Of a stretch of 64,000 nucleotides of DNA, positions 17,677-28,900 are shown piece after piece (the stretch's first letter is position 1; each line of letters opens with the position of its first letter). Both the position numbers and the translations under genes were made by a program. The DNA comes from Mycolicibacterium fortuitum subsp. fortuitum (lineage in GTDB: Bacteria; Actinomycetota; Actinomycetes; Mycobacteriales; Mycobacteriaceae). The notes under the pieces are model-generated. The model had not been told where the DNA came from. It saw only the letters and a program-made list of their open reading frames with translations, and did no database searches. The DNA is taken from the NCBI RefSeq assembly GCF_022179545.1, contig NZ_AP025518.1:62001-126000 (forward strand), written 5' to 3'.

Positions 17677-18303
17677 ATGGCTAGTAGAGGACCGGGACGT
17701 CCTCCCGCAGCAAAGGCGGCGGAGACTCGTGAGCGCATTGTGCGTGCTGCCCGTGAAGTTTTTAGCGAACTTGGCTACGACGCAGCTACATTTCAGGCAA
17801 TTGCGATTCGCGCCGATCTCACCCGCCCGGCAATCAACCATTACTTCAGCAGCAAACGTGTCTTGTACCGGGATGTGGTCGAGCAGACCAATGCGAAGGT
17901 GATCGCCGCCGGAATTGCCAAGGCGCGGGAAGCCACCACCCTGCTGAACCGTATTTCTGCGTTCTTCGCCGCGGCGATGGATGCGGAGTCCACCGACCGG
18001 TCAGCGGCAGCGTTTCTGGTGACCTCGGTGCTCGAAGCGCAACGACATCCCGAGCTCGTCTCCGAGGAACACGACGCACTGCGCAGCTCGCGGGAGTTCG
18101 TAAAGTGGGCGGTCGACGAAGCAATCGCCAGCGGCGAGTTGACAACCGACACCGATATCCCGGCCATCGTGGAGATGCTGGTGGCGGTGATGTGGGGGAT
18201 GGGCTTTTACGCCGGTTACGTGGGGCATCGCGACGAGGTGGCGGTCATCGTGGACAAGTTCGAACTGCTGATGGCGAACAAGCTCTGGCAGCTGCGCGAT
18301 TGA
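17677..18303 (+). CDS. TetR-family regulator
   Basis: The 208-residue product starts at ATG 17677 (MASRGPGRPPAAKAAETR), the usual basic opening of a TetR protein, followed by the HTH (AATFQAIAIRADLTRPAINHYFSSK) and a helical domain resembling the TetR_C_33-like group. Upstream GTG and TTG codons would add residues not typical of the family. It lies 72 bp before the methyltransferase pair on the same strand, which it may control. Confidence 0.88.
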   Translation: MASRGPGRPPAAKAAETRERIVRAAREVFSELGYDAATFQAIAIRADLTRPAINHYFSSKRVLYRDVVEQTNAKVIAAGIAKAREATTLLNRISAFFAAAMDAESTDRSAAAFLVTSVLEAQRHPELVSEEHDALRSSREFVKWAVDEAIASGELTTDTDIPAIVEMLVAVMWGMGFYAGYVGHRDEVAVIVDKFELLMANKLWQLRD

Positions 18304-18375
18304 CGCATCGGGGCCGTGAGGTGCCCCACATCACCGCATAGCTTGGCTAAGTTGTTCGGTAGCATGGTTCGGCAA

Positions 18376-20267
<1,892 letters not shown>

Positions 20268-20286
20268 GCCCGACCCTGACATGACG

Positions 20287-20316
20287 AAGGGGCGCCCCGA
20301 TAATGGGGCGCCCCTT
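20287..20316. terminator. Strong terminator between convergent genes
   Basis: A perfect 12-bp stem (AAGGGGCGCCCC / GGGGCGCCCCTT) with loop GATAAT is followed by TCGTTTTCG on the plus strand. It separates the methyltransferases from the oppositely oriented small exported peptide gene. Confidence 0.85.
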
Positions 20317-20332
20317 TCGTTTTCGTTGCCGG

Positions 20333-20530
20333 TCAGCGGTTGGACATCGCCTTGGTGCGGGTGACGTTGGTGTGCTTGACGGTGGTGTCGACCTGAGGAG
20401 CGGTCGCCCTCTGGTGCATCTGATGCACCCAGAGGTGATGGTCCACTCCGGCCGAAGCGGGGGCGGCCAAGCCCACAAGGGCGGTGGCCAGTCCGCTGAC
20501 GAGTACTGCGGGGATTCCGAGCTTTTTCAT
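20333..20530 (-). CDS. Small exported histidine-containing peptide (copy A)
   Basis: The 65-residue product has a signal peptide (MKKLGIPAVLVSG, hydrophobic core, cleavage near PASA-G at residues 25-28) and a mature part of about 38 residues rich in His (GVDHHLWVHQMHQRAT) with a Val/Thr/Lys tail (VDTTVKHTNVTRTK). AGGAT lies before the ATG. No family name is known to me. It is a paralog of the next gene upstream, sharing the signal peptide, the DHH/SHH-x-W pattern and the P-x-VDTTV block. Confidence 0.75.
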   Translation of the reverse strand: MKKLGIPAVLVSGLATALVGLAAPASAGVDHHLWVHQMHQRATAPQVDTTVKHTNVTRTKAMSNR

Positions 20531-20641
20531 TTACTTCTATCCTTTTGACAACACATTCCGCTCTGAATCAACCCACGGACCTGCGGGTTTATTTCTGTTA
20601 AACCCTGGCAGTGGGGTGACGGTGGTCACCGGCGCGCTGAC

Positions 20642-20809
20642 TCAGTGGCTCTGGTGCACGGTGGTGTCGACGTGCGGCACGGTCACGTGCGGGCCGATCT
20701 GATCCAGCCAACCGTGGTGGGACACATCGGCGGAAGCCGGGCCGGCCAGACCCAGGACTGCGGCGGTCAGGCCGCCGGCGACGATTGCGGTGAATCCGAA
20801 CTTCTTCAT
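20642..20809 (-). CDS. Small exported histidine-containing peptide (copy B)
   Basis: The 55-residue product starts at ATG 20809 behind GAGGT and has a signal peptide (MKKFGFTAIVAGG ... GPASA-D) and a mature part of about 29 residues: DVSHHGWLDQIGPHVTVPH then VDTTVHQSH. It parallels copy A, which ends with an extra basic tail. Function unknown; the His clusters could bind metal, but that is a guess. The two genes are 111 bp apart on the same strand. Confidence 0.72.
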   Translation of the reverse strand: MKKFGFTAIVAGGLTAAVLGLAGPASADVSHHGWLDQIGPHVTVPHVDTTVHQSH

Positions 20810-21034
20810 TCTCACTACCTCTTTCCGATCTTTTCTTGAATGGTTCAACTAAAGGATCGGGCGATTGATTTCCGGACCGACGTCCTTGGCGGCAATTGAC
20901 CGTTCGATGGCAGAAACACGTCGGCCGACCGTTGGATGAGCGGTAGCCGACCCGGTTGACCCCGAGTTACCCGCTCGCCGTATACAGGAGGGGAGCTGAG
21001 CCGTTTTCCGGCCCGTTACCGAGGAGGAATCCCT

Positions 21035-21898
21035 ATGCCAGGAGTGCAGGACCGCGTCGTCGTCGTCACCGGAGCCGGTGGAGGTCTGGGCCGTGAATAT
21101 GCCTTGACGCTCGCACGCGAGGGCGCCAGCGTCGTCGTCAACGACCTGGGTGGCGCGCGCGACGGCACCGGCGCAGGCCACAACATGGCCGACGAGGTCG
21201 TCAGCGAGATCAAGGCGGCCGGCGGACGGGCCGTCGCCAACTACGACAGTGTCGCCGAGCCCGAGGGCGCCGAGAACATCATCAAGACCGCCATCGACGA
21301 GTTCGGCAAGGTCGACGGTGTCGTCAGCAATGCGGGCATCCTGCGCGACGGCACCTTCCACAAGATGACGTACGAGAACTGGGACGCGGTGCTCAAGGTG
21401 CACCTGTACGGCGGCTACAACGTCATCCGCGCCGCCTGGCCGCACTTCCGTGAGCAGAGCTTCGGCCGCGTCGTCGTGGCCACCTCCACCAGCGGTCTTT
21501 TCGGCAACTTCGGTCAGGCCAACTACGGCGCCGCCAAGCTCGGCCTCGTCGGCTTAATCAACACGCTGGCCCAGGAGGGCGCCAAGTACAACATCAAGAC
21601 CAACGCGGTCGCGCCGATCGCCGCCACCCGCATGACGCAGGACATCCTGCCGCCCGAGGTCTTCGAGAAGCTCACCCCTGAGTACGTCGCTCCCGTGGTG
21701 GCCTACCTGATGACCGAGGAATTGCCCGACACGGATTCGGTGTTCATCGTCGGCGGCGGCAAGGTGCAGCGCACTGCCCTGTTCCAGAACGAGGGCATCA
21801 CCTTCTCCGAGGTGCCGTCGGTCGATGACATCGCTGCCAAGTGGGGCGAGATCACCGATCTGTCCGCCGCTCAGCAGGCCAGCTTCAAGCTGGGCTAG
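21035..21898 (+). CDS. SDR-family oxidoreductase (Rv0148-like)
   Basis: The 287-residue product is a short-chain dehydrogenase of the multifunctional beta-oxidation enzyme type (HSD17B4 dehydrogenase domain). Seen are the nucleotide site VVTGAGGGLGREYAL, VVNDLGG, the VSNAGILRDGTF block, and the catalytic set with S (ATSTSGLFG), Y (NYGAAKLG) and K. It matches Rv0148 closely by memory. GAGGAGG precedes the ATG. It is followed after 5 bp by the quinone oxidoreductase-like gene, in the same order as Rv0148-Rv0149. It probably acts on 3-hydroxyacyl-CoA substrates. Confidence 0.92.
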   Translation: MPGVQDRVVVVTGAGGGLGREYALTLAREGASVVVNDLGGARDGTGAGHNMADEVVSEIKAAGGRAVANYDSVAEPEGAENIIKTAIDEFGKVDGVVSNAGILRDGTFHKMTYENWDAVLKVHLYGGYNVIRAAWPHFREQSFGRVVVATSTSGLFGNFGQANYGAAKLGLVGLINTLAQEGAKYNIKTNAVAPIAATRMTQDILPPEVFEKLTPEYVAPVVAYLMTEELPDTDSVFIVGGGKVQRTALFQNEGITFSEVPSVDDIAAKWGEITDLSAAQQASFKLG

Positions 21899-21903
21899 AA
21901 CAG

Positions 21904-22872
21904 GTGAAAGCGCTTGTAGCGCAGGCACTTACCGGTACTGCCGGGCTGGCGTACGTCGACGTCGAGGAACCGACCCCAGGGGATGCGGTCATCATCGACG
22001 TCGGCGCCGCCGGCGTCTGCTTTCCCGACCTGCTGTTGCTGCGCGGTGAGTATCAGCTTCGGCTGGAACCACCGTTCACCCCCGGCATGGAGGTGGCGGG
22101 AACGGTGCGCTCGGCGCCCGAGGGCTCCGGATTCACCCCGGGGCAGCGGGTATCCGCGATGACGATGCTGGGCGGGTATGCCGAACAGGTCGCGGCCCAG
22201 CCGGGCAGCGTGATTCCCACCGCCGACGGGCTCGACCACGGCCAGGCCGCCTCGCTGCTGGGCAATTACTACACGATGCAGTTCGCCCTGGCCCGCCGCG
22301 GCGGGCTGGTGGCGGGGGAGACCGTGCTGGTGCTCGGCTCGGCCGGCGGCATCGGCGCTGCCTCGATCCAGTTGGCCAAAGCCATGGGCGCCAGGGTCAT
22401 TGCCATGGTGCACCGGTCCGGCGCCGAGGAGTTCGTGTCGTCGCTCGGTGCCGATGTGGTGTTGCCGTTGACCGATGGCTGGCGTGAGGCTGTGATGGAG
22501 GCGACCGGCGGTCAGGGGGTCGACCTGGTCGTGGACCCGATCGGCGGTGATGCCTTCGACGACGCCATCCGGGTGATGGCACCAGAAGGACGACTGCTGG
22601 TCATCGGCTTCGCCGCCGGCGGCGGGATCCCGACGGTCAAGGTCAACCGGTTGTTGCTGCGCAACGTCAGCGTGGTCGGGGTCGGCTGGGGCGAGTTCGT
22701 CCGCCGGCACCCGGCTGCCCAGGCACAGGTCGGGGCCGAGCTGGCCAAGCTGGTCGATGCCGGGCTGCGTCCGCCCGCGCCGGTGCGGTTCCCGCTGTCA
22801 GAAGGCGCCGCCGCACTCGACGCCCTGGCCAGTGGGCAGGTGCGGGGGAAGCTCGTCCTGGAGCCGGGCTGA
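21904..22872 (+). CDS. NADPH:quinone oxidoreductase-like MDR protein (Rv0149-like)
   Basis: The 322-residue product is a zinc-independent medium-chain dehydrogenase/reductase: an N-terminal GroES-like domain (VDVEEPTPGDAVIIDVGAAG), then the cofactor fold with VLVLGSAGGIGAASIQLAKAMG and DLVVDPIGGDAFDDAIRVM. GTG 21904 is chosen because it gives the Rv0149 length (322) and starts right after the SDR stop; the frame is open upstream but overlaps the SDR. It probably reduces quinones or enoyl groups using NADPH. Confidence 0.9.
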   Translation: MKALVAQALTGTAGLAYVDVEEPTPGDAVIIDVGAAGVCFPDLLLLRGEYQLRLEPPFTPGMEVAGTVRSAPEGSGFTPGQRVSAMTMLGGYAEQVAAQPGSVIPTADGLDHGQAASLLGNYYTMQFALARRGGLVAGETVLVLGSAGGIGAASIQLAKAMGARVIAMVHRSGAEEFVSSLGADVVLPLTDGWREAVMEATGGQGVDLVVDPIGGDAFDDAIRVMAPEGRLLVIGFAAGGGIPTVKVNRLLLRNVSVVGVGWGEFVRRHPAAQAQVGAELAKLVDAGLRPPAPVRFPLSEGAAALDALASGQVRGKLVLEPG

Positions 22873-22903
22873 TGAGCGCTTGCGCGAAGAAAATCGAGCC
22901 CAG

Positions 22904-23599
22904 TTGAAAGCCTTGGCCTTCGATGTGTTCGGGACCGTGGTGGACTGGCGGGCCGGCATCATCGGTGAGCTGGAAGCATTCGGCAGAAGCCAGGGGCTGC
23001 AACGGGATTGGCCGGCCTTCGCCGATGGTTGGCGGGCCGGTTACGCCCCGGCGATGGACCGGGTGCGCCGCGGTGAGCTGCCGTGGACAAGGATCGACGA
23101 TCTGCATCGCGCGATCCTGGTCGAGCTGCTCGCGGCCGCGGACATCCGGGCCTCCGACGCTGATGTTGACCACCTCAACCGGGCCTGGCACCGGCTGGAT
23201 CCGTGGCCGGACTCGGTGGCCGGCCTGCTCCGGCTCAAACAGCGCTATCTCATCACGACGTTGTCCAACGGCAACGTCTCCCTGCTCACCAACATGGCCA
23301 AACACGCCGGGCTGCCCTGGGATTGCGTGATCTCGGCTGAGCTCTTCCGGCATTACAAGCCCGACCCGGAGGCGTATCTGGGTTGTGCCGAGCTGCTCGA
23401 CGTCGCGCCCGGCGAGCTGACACTCGTCGCCGCCCACCCCTCCGACCTGCATGCGGCCCGGGCGGCCGGGTTGGGCACCGCGTACGTGGCCCGGCCGCTC
23501 GAGTACGGGCCCGACGGCGTAGCTCACGTGGTGAAGCCCGACGAGTTCGACATCATCGCGACGGATTTTGTCGACCTCGCCGACCAGCTCGGTGCGTAG
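22904..23599 (+). CDS. HAD-superfamily hydrolase, haloacid dehalogenase type II
   Basis: The product (231 residues from TTG 22904) has the HAD nucleophile motif AFDVFGTVVDWR (D at about residue 7), motif II TLSNGN, motif III lysine in RHYKPDPEAY, and a C-terminal VAAHPSDLHAARAAGLG block, the pattern of L-2-haloacid dehalogenases. No ATG exists at the start; TTG 22880 or TTG 22904 are the options. Substrate unknown; many such proteins are phosphatases or dehalogenases of small acids. It is in the same tight run as its neighbours. Confidence 0.82.
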   Translation: MKALAFDVFGTVVDWRAGIIGELEAFGRSQGLQRDWPAFADGWRAGYAPAMDRVRRGELPWTRIDDLHRAILVELLAAADIRASDADVDHLNRAWHRLDPWPDSVAGLLRLKQRYLITTLSNGNVSLLTNMAKHAGLPWDCVISAELFRHYKPDPEAYLGCAELLDVAPGELTLVAAHPSDLHAARAAGLGTAYVARPLEYGPDGVAHVVKPDEFDIIATDFVDLADQLGA

Positions 23600-23608
23600 C
23601 GTAGAGCT

Positions 23609-24319
23609 GTGGACACCGCACTCAGCAAGGCATTGGATCTCCTGATCGATCCACCGGCCGAACCGGACACCAGCAAGGGGTATCTCGACCTGCTGGGTGA
23701 CGGTAGTGACGCCCCGAAGAACGCGGGGTTCATCCAGAAGGTGTGGGCGTCCCCGGTCGGGTCGATGCTGTACGACAACGCGCAAGCCCTCGGCCGCAAG
23801 CTGATGACGGCGTGGCAGCAGCCCACCGAATGGCTGAACATCCCGCCCGGTGGTTTGGCACTGGATGTGGGCAGCGGTCCGGGCAATGTGACGGCGGCGC
23901 TGGCCCGGTCGGCCGGGCTGGACGGGTTCGCCTTCGGCGTTGACATCTCCGAGCCGATGTTGGCCCGTGCGGTCGAGTCCGAGGCGGGTCGGCAGGTCGG
24001 CTTCCTGCGGGCAGACGCCCAGAAACTGCCGTTCCGGGACGGGGTCTTCGACGCGGTGACCTCGATCGCGGTGCTGCAGTTGATCCCCGATGCCGAGGCG
24101 GCACTGGCTGAGATGGTGCGGGTACTGCGTCCGGGCGGCCGGATCGCGGTCATGGTGCCCACGGCGACCAACCGTGACCCGGCGCGGCTGCTGTCGAAAG
24201 GCGGTGTGCGCTTCTTCGCCGAAGATGAACTCGCCGACTGGTTCGAGGGACTGGGTCTGGAGCGGGTGCGGTCCAAGACCATGGGCACCATGCAGTGGGT
24301 GCGCGGGCAGAAACCGTGA
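23609..24319 (+). CDS. Class I SAM-dependent methyltransferase
   Basis: The 236-residue product has a Methyltransf_11/25 fold: SAM motif I LALDVGSGPGNVTAAL, the acidic loop FAFGVDISEPMLARA, motif DAQKLPFRDGVFDAVTSIAVL, and RVLRPGGRIAVM. An N-terminal helical extension of about 75 residues precedes the SAM fold. GTG 23609 is 9 bp after the HAD stop. It overlaps the DUF456 gene by 4 bp (GTGA). Substrate not evident. Confidence 0.88.
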   Translation: MDTALSKALDLLIDPPAEPDTSKGYLDLLGDGSDAPKNAGFIQKVWASPVGSMLYDNAQALGRKLMTAWQQPTEWLNIPPGGLALDVGSGPGNVTAALARSAGLDGFAFGVDISEPMLARAVESEAGRQVGFLRADAQKLPFRDGVFDAVTSIAVLQLIPDAEAALAEMVRVLRPGGRIAVMVPTATNRDPARLLSKGGVRFFAEDELADWFEGLGLERVRSKTMGTMQWVRGQKP

Positions 24320-24819
24320 GCACTCTCGGCGTTGTTCTTGTCGCATTGGTGATCGCTGTCGGCTTGCTCGGCATCGTGCTGCCCGTGCTTCCCGGTGGCG
24401 GGTTTCTGGTGTTCGCCGCGATCGCGGTGTGGGCGGTTTGGGAGGTCAAGGCCGGGACGAACGCCACGGTTGCCTGGGTGACGCTGGGCGTCGCGGCGGT
24501 GTTCTTCGTGACCGCCGAGGTGATCAAGTACGTGTGGCCGGTCCGGCGGATGCGGGCCGCCGAGGTGGGAATCTGGAGCCTGGTGGCCGGCGGGATACTC
24601 GGCCTGATCGGCTTCTTCGTCATCCCGGTGATCGGGCTGGTGATCGGATTCGTCGTGGGCGTGTATCTGGCCGAGTTGGCCTCGCGCCGTGACTACCGGA
24701 GGGCTTGGACGTCAACAGTGCATGCGCTCAAGGGCGTTGCGTTGTCGGTGGGCGTCGAGCTGACCGGCGCCTTGCTGGCGACCGTCGCCTGGGTGACAGG
24801 CCTGGTGGTCGCATCGTGA
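24316..24819 (+). CDS. DUF456 family membrane protein
   Basis: The 167-residue product has four to five hydrophobic helices with the glycine-zipper patterns typical of DUF456 (VGLLGIVLPVLPGGGFLVFAA near the N-terminus, IGLVIGFVVGVYLAELASRRD in the middle). GTG 24316 overlaps the previous stop as GTGA and its own stop overlaps the next GTG the same way, so three genes are translationally coupled. Function unknown. Confidence 0.85.
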   Translation: MSTLGVVLVALVIAVGLLGIVLPVLPGGGFLVFAAIAVWAVWEVKAGTNATVAWVTLGVAAVFFVTAEVIKYVWPVRRMRAAEVGIWSLVAGGILGLIGFFVIPVIGLVIGFVVGVYLAELASRRDYRRAWTSTVHALKGVALSVGVELTGALLATVAWVTGLVVAS

Positions 24820-25352
24820 ACCAGTGGACACTCGGCCCCGACTCGGGCGAACTACTGCTGGCTACCGGCGTGACGGGCAGCGCGTCGCGCATGGGACATC
24901 GGTTGACCATCGCCGTGCGCTCTTGGCACGCGACCGTCGACTGGGACGGCGCGGCGCTGTCGGCTGTGGAGCTCACCGCCGACCTCGATTCCCTGGACGT
25001 GCTGCGGGGTGAGGGCGGTATGACGCCGCTCTCGGGTGCGGAAAAGGTGCTGATCCGGTCCAATGCGTTGAAGACGTTGCGGGCGAAGAAGTTTCCCCAG
25101 GCCCGTTTCCGGTCGACGTCGATCGAGCGGTCGGGCCCTACAGTGCGGCTCGCGGGGGTTCTCGAGCTGGCCGGCCGCTCCGGTGAGCAGAGTGTCGAGG
25201 TCGAGGTGGTCGACGACCGCGTGCTCGGCACCGCTTTCGTGCGGCACGGCGATTTCGGCATCAAGCAGTATTCGATGCTGATGGGGGCGATGAAGGTGGC
25301 CGATGAGGTGCGGGTGACGTTGGCTGCCACCGTCCCTCGCGGGTCGGCCTGA
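24816..25352 (+). CDS. YceI-family lipid-binding-like protein
   Basis: The 178-residue product has the YceI beta-barrel pattern: WTLGPDSGELLLATGVTGSA, AVDLTA-like VELTADLDSLDVL, a RSNALKTLRAKKFPQARFRS block, and HGDFGIKQYSMLMGAMKVADEV near the end. YceI proteins bind isoprenoid or amide lipids in a barrel. No signal peptide is visible, so this one is likely cytoplasmic. It ends the run that starts at 21035; a 118-bp gap follows. Confidence 0.85.
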   Translation: MNQWTLGPDSGELLLATGVTGSASRMGHRLTIAVRSWHATVDWDGAALSAVELTADLDSLDVLRGEGGMTPLSGAEKVLIRSNALKTLRAKKFPQARFRSTSIERSGPTVRLAGVLELAGRSGEQSVEVEVVDDRVLGTAFVRHGDFGIKQYSMLMGAMKVADEVRVTLAATVPRGSA

Positions 25353-25470
25353 CCGCGGAATCCTGTGGTTGTTCACCGAACTGACAAGTTCCTGTCGACT
25401 TGGCGTAAGCCGGGTGTAGGACGCCGGTCAAAGGGGTAGTTGTTGAGACGGTGAAGGTGAGGAGTCCCTC

Positions 25471-25935
25471 GTGAACATCGTCTCAGGTGCTCTACAGGCA
25501 GTCAGCCGTACCGCAGACGCGGCCACCGCAGCCGCGGGAGCTGTTGGCGGCGCTGCCGTCAACGGTGCGGTCGGGGGAATCAAAGGGGTCGGCGCAGGCA
25601 TTCGCAGCGGAGTGAGCCAGGGCAGCAGATCGCCGGCCGCGGCCGCGCTGACACTGGCGGCGGTAGGGGCGGCAGGTCTCGTCGAGTGGCCGGTGCTGCT
25701 GACCGTCGGCGGAGCGGCCCTCGTGGTTCATCAGATCAACCAGCGCACAGCCGACGGCCGGGCCGACGACGAGGCGGAGTCGGCCCGCGACCAATCGCCG
25801 CCGAAGCGGTCGACCGCCACCAAACGTGCCGCTCCGGCCAAGCGGTCCTCGACCGCGAAGACCGCGAGCCGCCCCAAGGCGACAACTCGCCGGTCGACAT
25901 CTCGACGAACCTCGGCGGCGACCCGCAGTAAGTGA
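25471..25935 (+). CDS. Small Ala-rich membrane protein before ctpH (Rv0426c-like)
   Basis: The 154-residue product has an Ala/Gly-rich N-terminus, one or two hydrophobic segments around residues 53-88 (LTLAAVGAAGLVEWPVLLTVG then ALVVHQIN), and a Lys/Arg/Thr-rich tail of about 55 residues (KRSTATKRAAPAKRSS) resembling histone-like tails. GAGG precedes the GTG start. The stop overlaps the ctpH start as GTGA. In M. tuberculosis a small membrane protein (Rv0426c) is in the same place. The central segment matches that of the gene after ctpH. Function unknown. Confidence 0.78.
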   Translation: MNIVSGALQAVSRTADAATAAAGAVGGAAVNGAVGGIKGVGAGIRSGVSQGSRSPAAAALTLAAVGAAGLVEWPVLLTVGGAALVVHQINQRTADGRADDEAESARDQSPPKRSTATKRAAPAKRSSTAKTASRPKATTRRSTSRRTSAATRSK

Positions 25936-28900
25936 TCACCACTGTCGGCCGAATGATCTACGGCGCCGCCGAGCAGGTGGCGGCGCCTTTTGTCCGGCCG
26001 GTGCAAACGGCTTTGGCGGCGGCGGCCGAGATGGTCGGCGGGCCGCGCGCGCGACGTGCCTGGCGTGGAGACGAGCGGTGCTGGATAGAGGTGCGCGGCC
26101 TGCAGGGCGGTGACGGACAACAGATCGGGGCCGCGGTACTGCGCTCGCTCGCCAGGGATCCCGCGGTTCACCGGGCACGCCTGAACTACCCGTTGTCTCG
26201 CGTGATCGTCGAGATCGACCCTGAGGCCGATCCGGCCGCTGACACCCTGCCCCGGCTGTGTGATCTTGTGGCCCGCGCTGAGACCGGCGTGGCCGCACAG
26301 CCCGAAGCCGCGCAACCCGGCGATCTACCGGGTGACGGAATTCTGCTGGCTCTCAAGGCGATCACGGTCGCGGCGAGCGGCATCGGGATCGGGGTCGCGG
26401 CGGTGGGTCGCACGTTGATGTTGCCGAGGCTGCCCGCCGGGGTGATGGCCGCCGTCAGCGCCGTGGACTACCAGCCGAAAGTCCGTGCGGTACTGGAGGG
26501 CCGGCTCGGGGTGCCGGGTGCGGACGCGGTGCTGAGCCTCGGTGCCGCCACCGTGTACGCGCTGACCCAGGCTCCTGCGGCGGTCACGGTGGAATTCGTC
26601 CGCCATCTTGCCCAGCTCGCCGAAACGGCGGCGGCCGCTGATGCCTGGCAAGCGCTCGAACCGGAGCTGGCCCCGGATGCCGAATGCCGCACGGTCGGCC
26701 CCGAGCCCGTACGCCCGTGCCCGCTGCCCGACGGCGTGGTGGAACGTCATGCCGAGCGGTGCGGCCGGGCGCAGGCGATGGCGGCGGCGTCGGTCGGCGC
26801 GCTGACCCGCGATCCCGGTGCCGCCGCCACGGCGGCGGTGGTCACCGCACCCAAGGCCGCGCGCAACTCCCGCGAGGCCTTCGCCAGCACGCTGGGCCGG
26901 GGACTGGCGGATCGGCGCGATCTGGTGCAGCTGCGGCCGGAGGCATTGCGCCTGCTCGACCGGGTCGACGCCGTGGTGGTGGACCCCCGCGCACTGGCCA
27001 CCGATGAGCTACGGGTGGGGCGTTTCCGCGATGTGGCCGAGGCCGACCGGGCCGCGGTGTGGCAGTGGGCACAGAGCCGGCTGGAAGCGGGCGAGCTGTC
27101 GGCCGGCTGGCACCGCGTGGCACCGGCTTTCGGCGGGGCTGCCCGCAACGGCAGGACGCGCGGGCAGGTGCTGGTGTACCAGAGGCATGACCCGCGGGCG
27201 CACGGTGTGCTCGCCGAGATCCGACGGGCCGGCGCGCAGGCGGTGTCCCTCAACGTCGACGAACTCGGCGACCTGCGTTCGTCGTTCGACGATCTCTACG
27301 AGGCCGACTCAGACGGTGACATCGATTCGTCCCTGGCCGGAGCGGTCGATATCCTGCAGCGCGACGGGCGCACGGTCGCGGTGCTGTCAGGGCACGCGCC
27401 CCGCGCGCTGGGTGTTGCCGACCTGGCGATCGGCCTGCTCGGTACCGCTGGCATCCCGTGGCAGGCCGATGTGCTGGCCGTCGACCTCGCGGCGGTGTGG
27501 CGGTTGGTGCACGCGATCCCCGCCGCGCGACGGGCCAGCGAGCGTGGCGTGGAGCTGGCCACCGGAGGCACACTGCTGGGTGCGCTGCTGATGGTCCCCG
27601 GTGTTCGTGGTCGGGGTCCCGGACCGGTGACTGCCGGGGCCGCCGCGGGACTGGTGAACGGCTTCTGGCTGGCCCGTGGCGCCCTGCTGGATGCCGCGCC
27701 CAAGGCCGTGCCGGTCGAGGACTGGCATGCGATGACGCCCGAGCAGGTACGCAGCCGGATCGCCGAAGCCCTTGCGGTGGAGGAGGATTCGCGGCGGGGA
27801 CAGGGACCCGCCCGGCAATGGCAACAGGTGGTGCCCCGGCCGCTGACCGAACTGGCCACCGCGTTGCGTTCCGAGCTGTCGGATCCACTGACTCCGGTGC
27901 TCGCCGTCGGTTCGGCGGCGAGTGCGATGCTGGGCTCGCCGATCGACGCGATCCTGGTCGGATCGGTGCTGACCGGCAATGCCCTGTTGGCCGCCACCCA
28001 GCAGGTCCGGGCCGAACGATTGTTGAGCCGGTTGCTGGCAGTCCAGGATCCACCAGCCCGGCGAGTGGTGGAGGAGCCCGGCGGGGCAACCGGATACGAC
28101 AGTGTCGCTGCCACCAGCCTGCGGCCCGGAGACATCATCGAGGTGCGCCCGGGGGAAGTGGTGCCGGCCGATGCGCGGATCATCGAAGCCGTCGACGCCG
28201 AGGCGGACGAAGCTTCACTCACCGGCGAATCGTTGCCGGTACCCAAGCAGGTGGCGGCCGCTCCCGGCGCCGAGCTGGCCGAGCGACACTGCATGCTGTA
28301 TGCCACAACGACATTGGTCACCGGCACCGTCGTCGCCGTGGTGACAGAAGTGGGCAGCGCGACGCAGGCCCGGCGGGCGGCCGACATCGGGCACGGCGCA
28401 GGTCCGGCGGTCGGCCTGCAGGCACAGCTGCGCGAGCTCACCAATCGAGCTCTGCCGTTCAGCATGGCCGGCGGGGCTCTGGTCAGCGGACTCGGCCTGT
28501 TGCGCAGGCTGCCTTTGCGCAGTGCGGTGGCCAGCGGGGTGGCGGTGGCGGTGGCCGCCGTGCCCGAAGGGCTGCCGCTGGTGGCGACGCTGGCCCAGCA
28601 GGCCTCGGCGCGCCGGCTGACTCGTACCGGGGCGCTGGTCCGCACTCCGCGGTCGGTAGAGGCGCTGGGCCGGGTGGATGTCGTCTGCTTCGACAAGACC
28701 GGGACCCTCAGCGAGAACCGGCTGCGGGTGTCGCAGGTCCGCACTCTGAGCGCGGACATCGCGGAGCAGCAGGTGCTCGAGTGTGCGGCCCGGGCCACTC
28801 CGCCGAAGAACGGCGACCAGTACGAGCACGCCACCGATGCGGCGGTGGTCGAGGCTGCCGTCACATCCCAGGTTCTCGACGGAACCGGTGTCTATCTGTC

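Noticed and set aside
22873..22908. ATG 22873 overlapping the previous stop as the HAD start
   Set aside because: That frame stops after 11 codons; the HAD frame is different and starts at a TTG.
22667..24346. 559-codon minus-strand open frame
   Set aside because: It is antisense to the HAD and methyltransferase genes and has no family motif.
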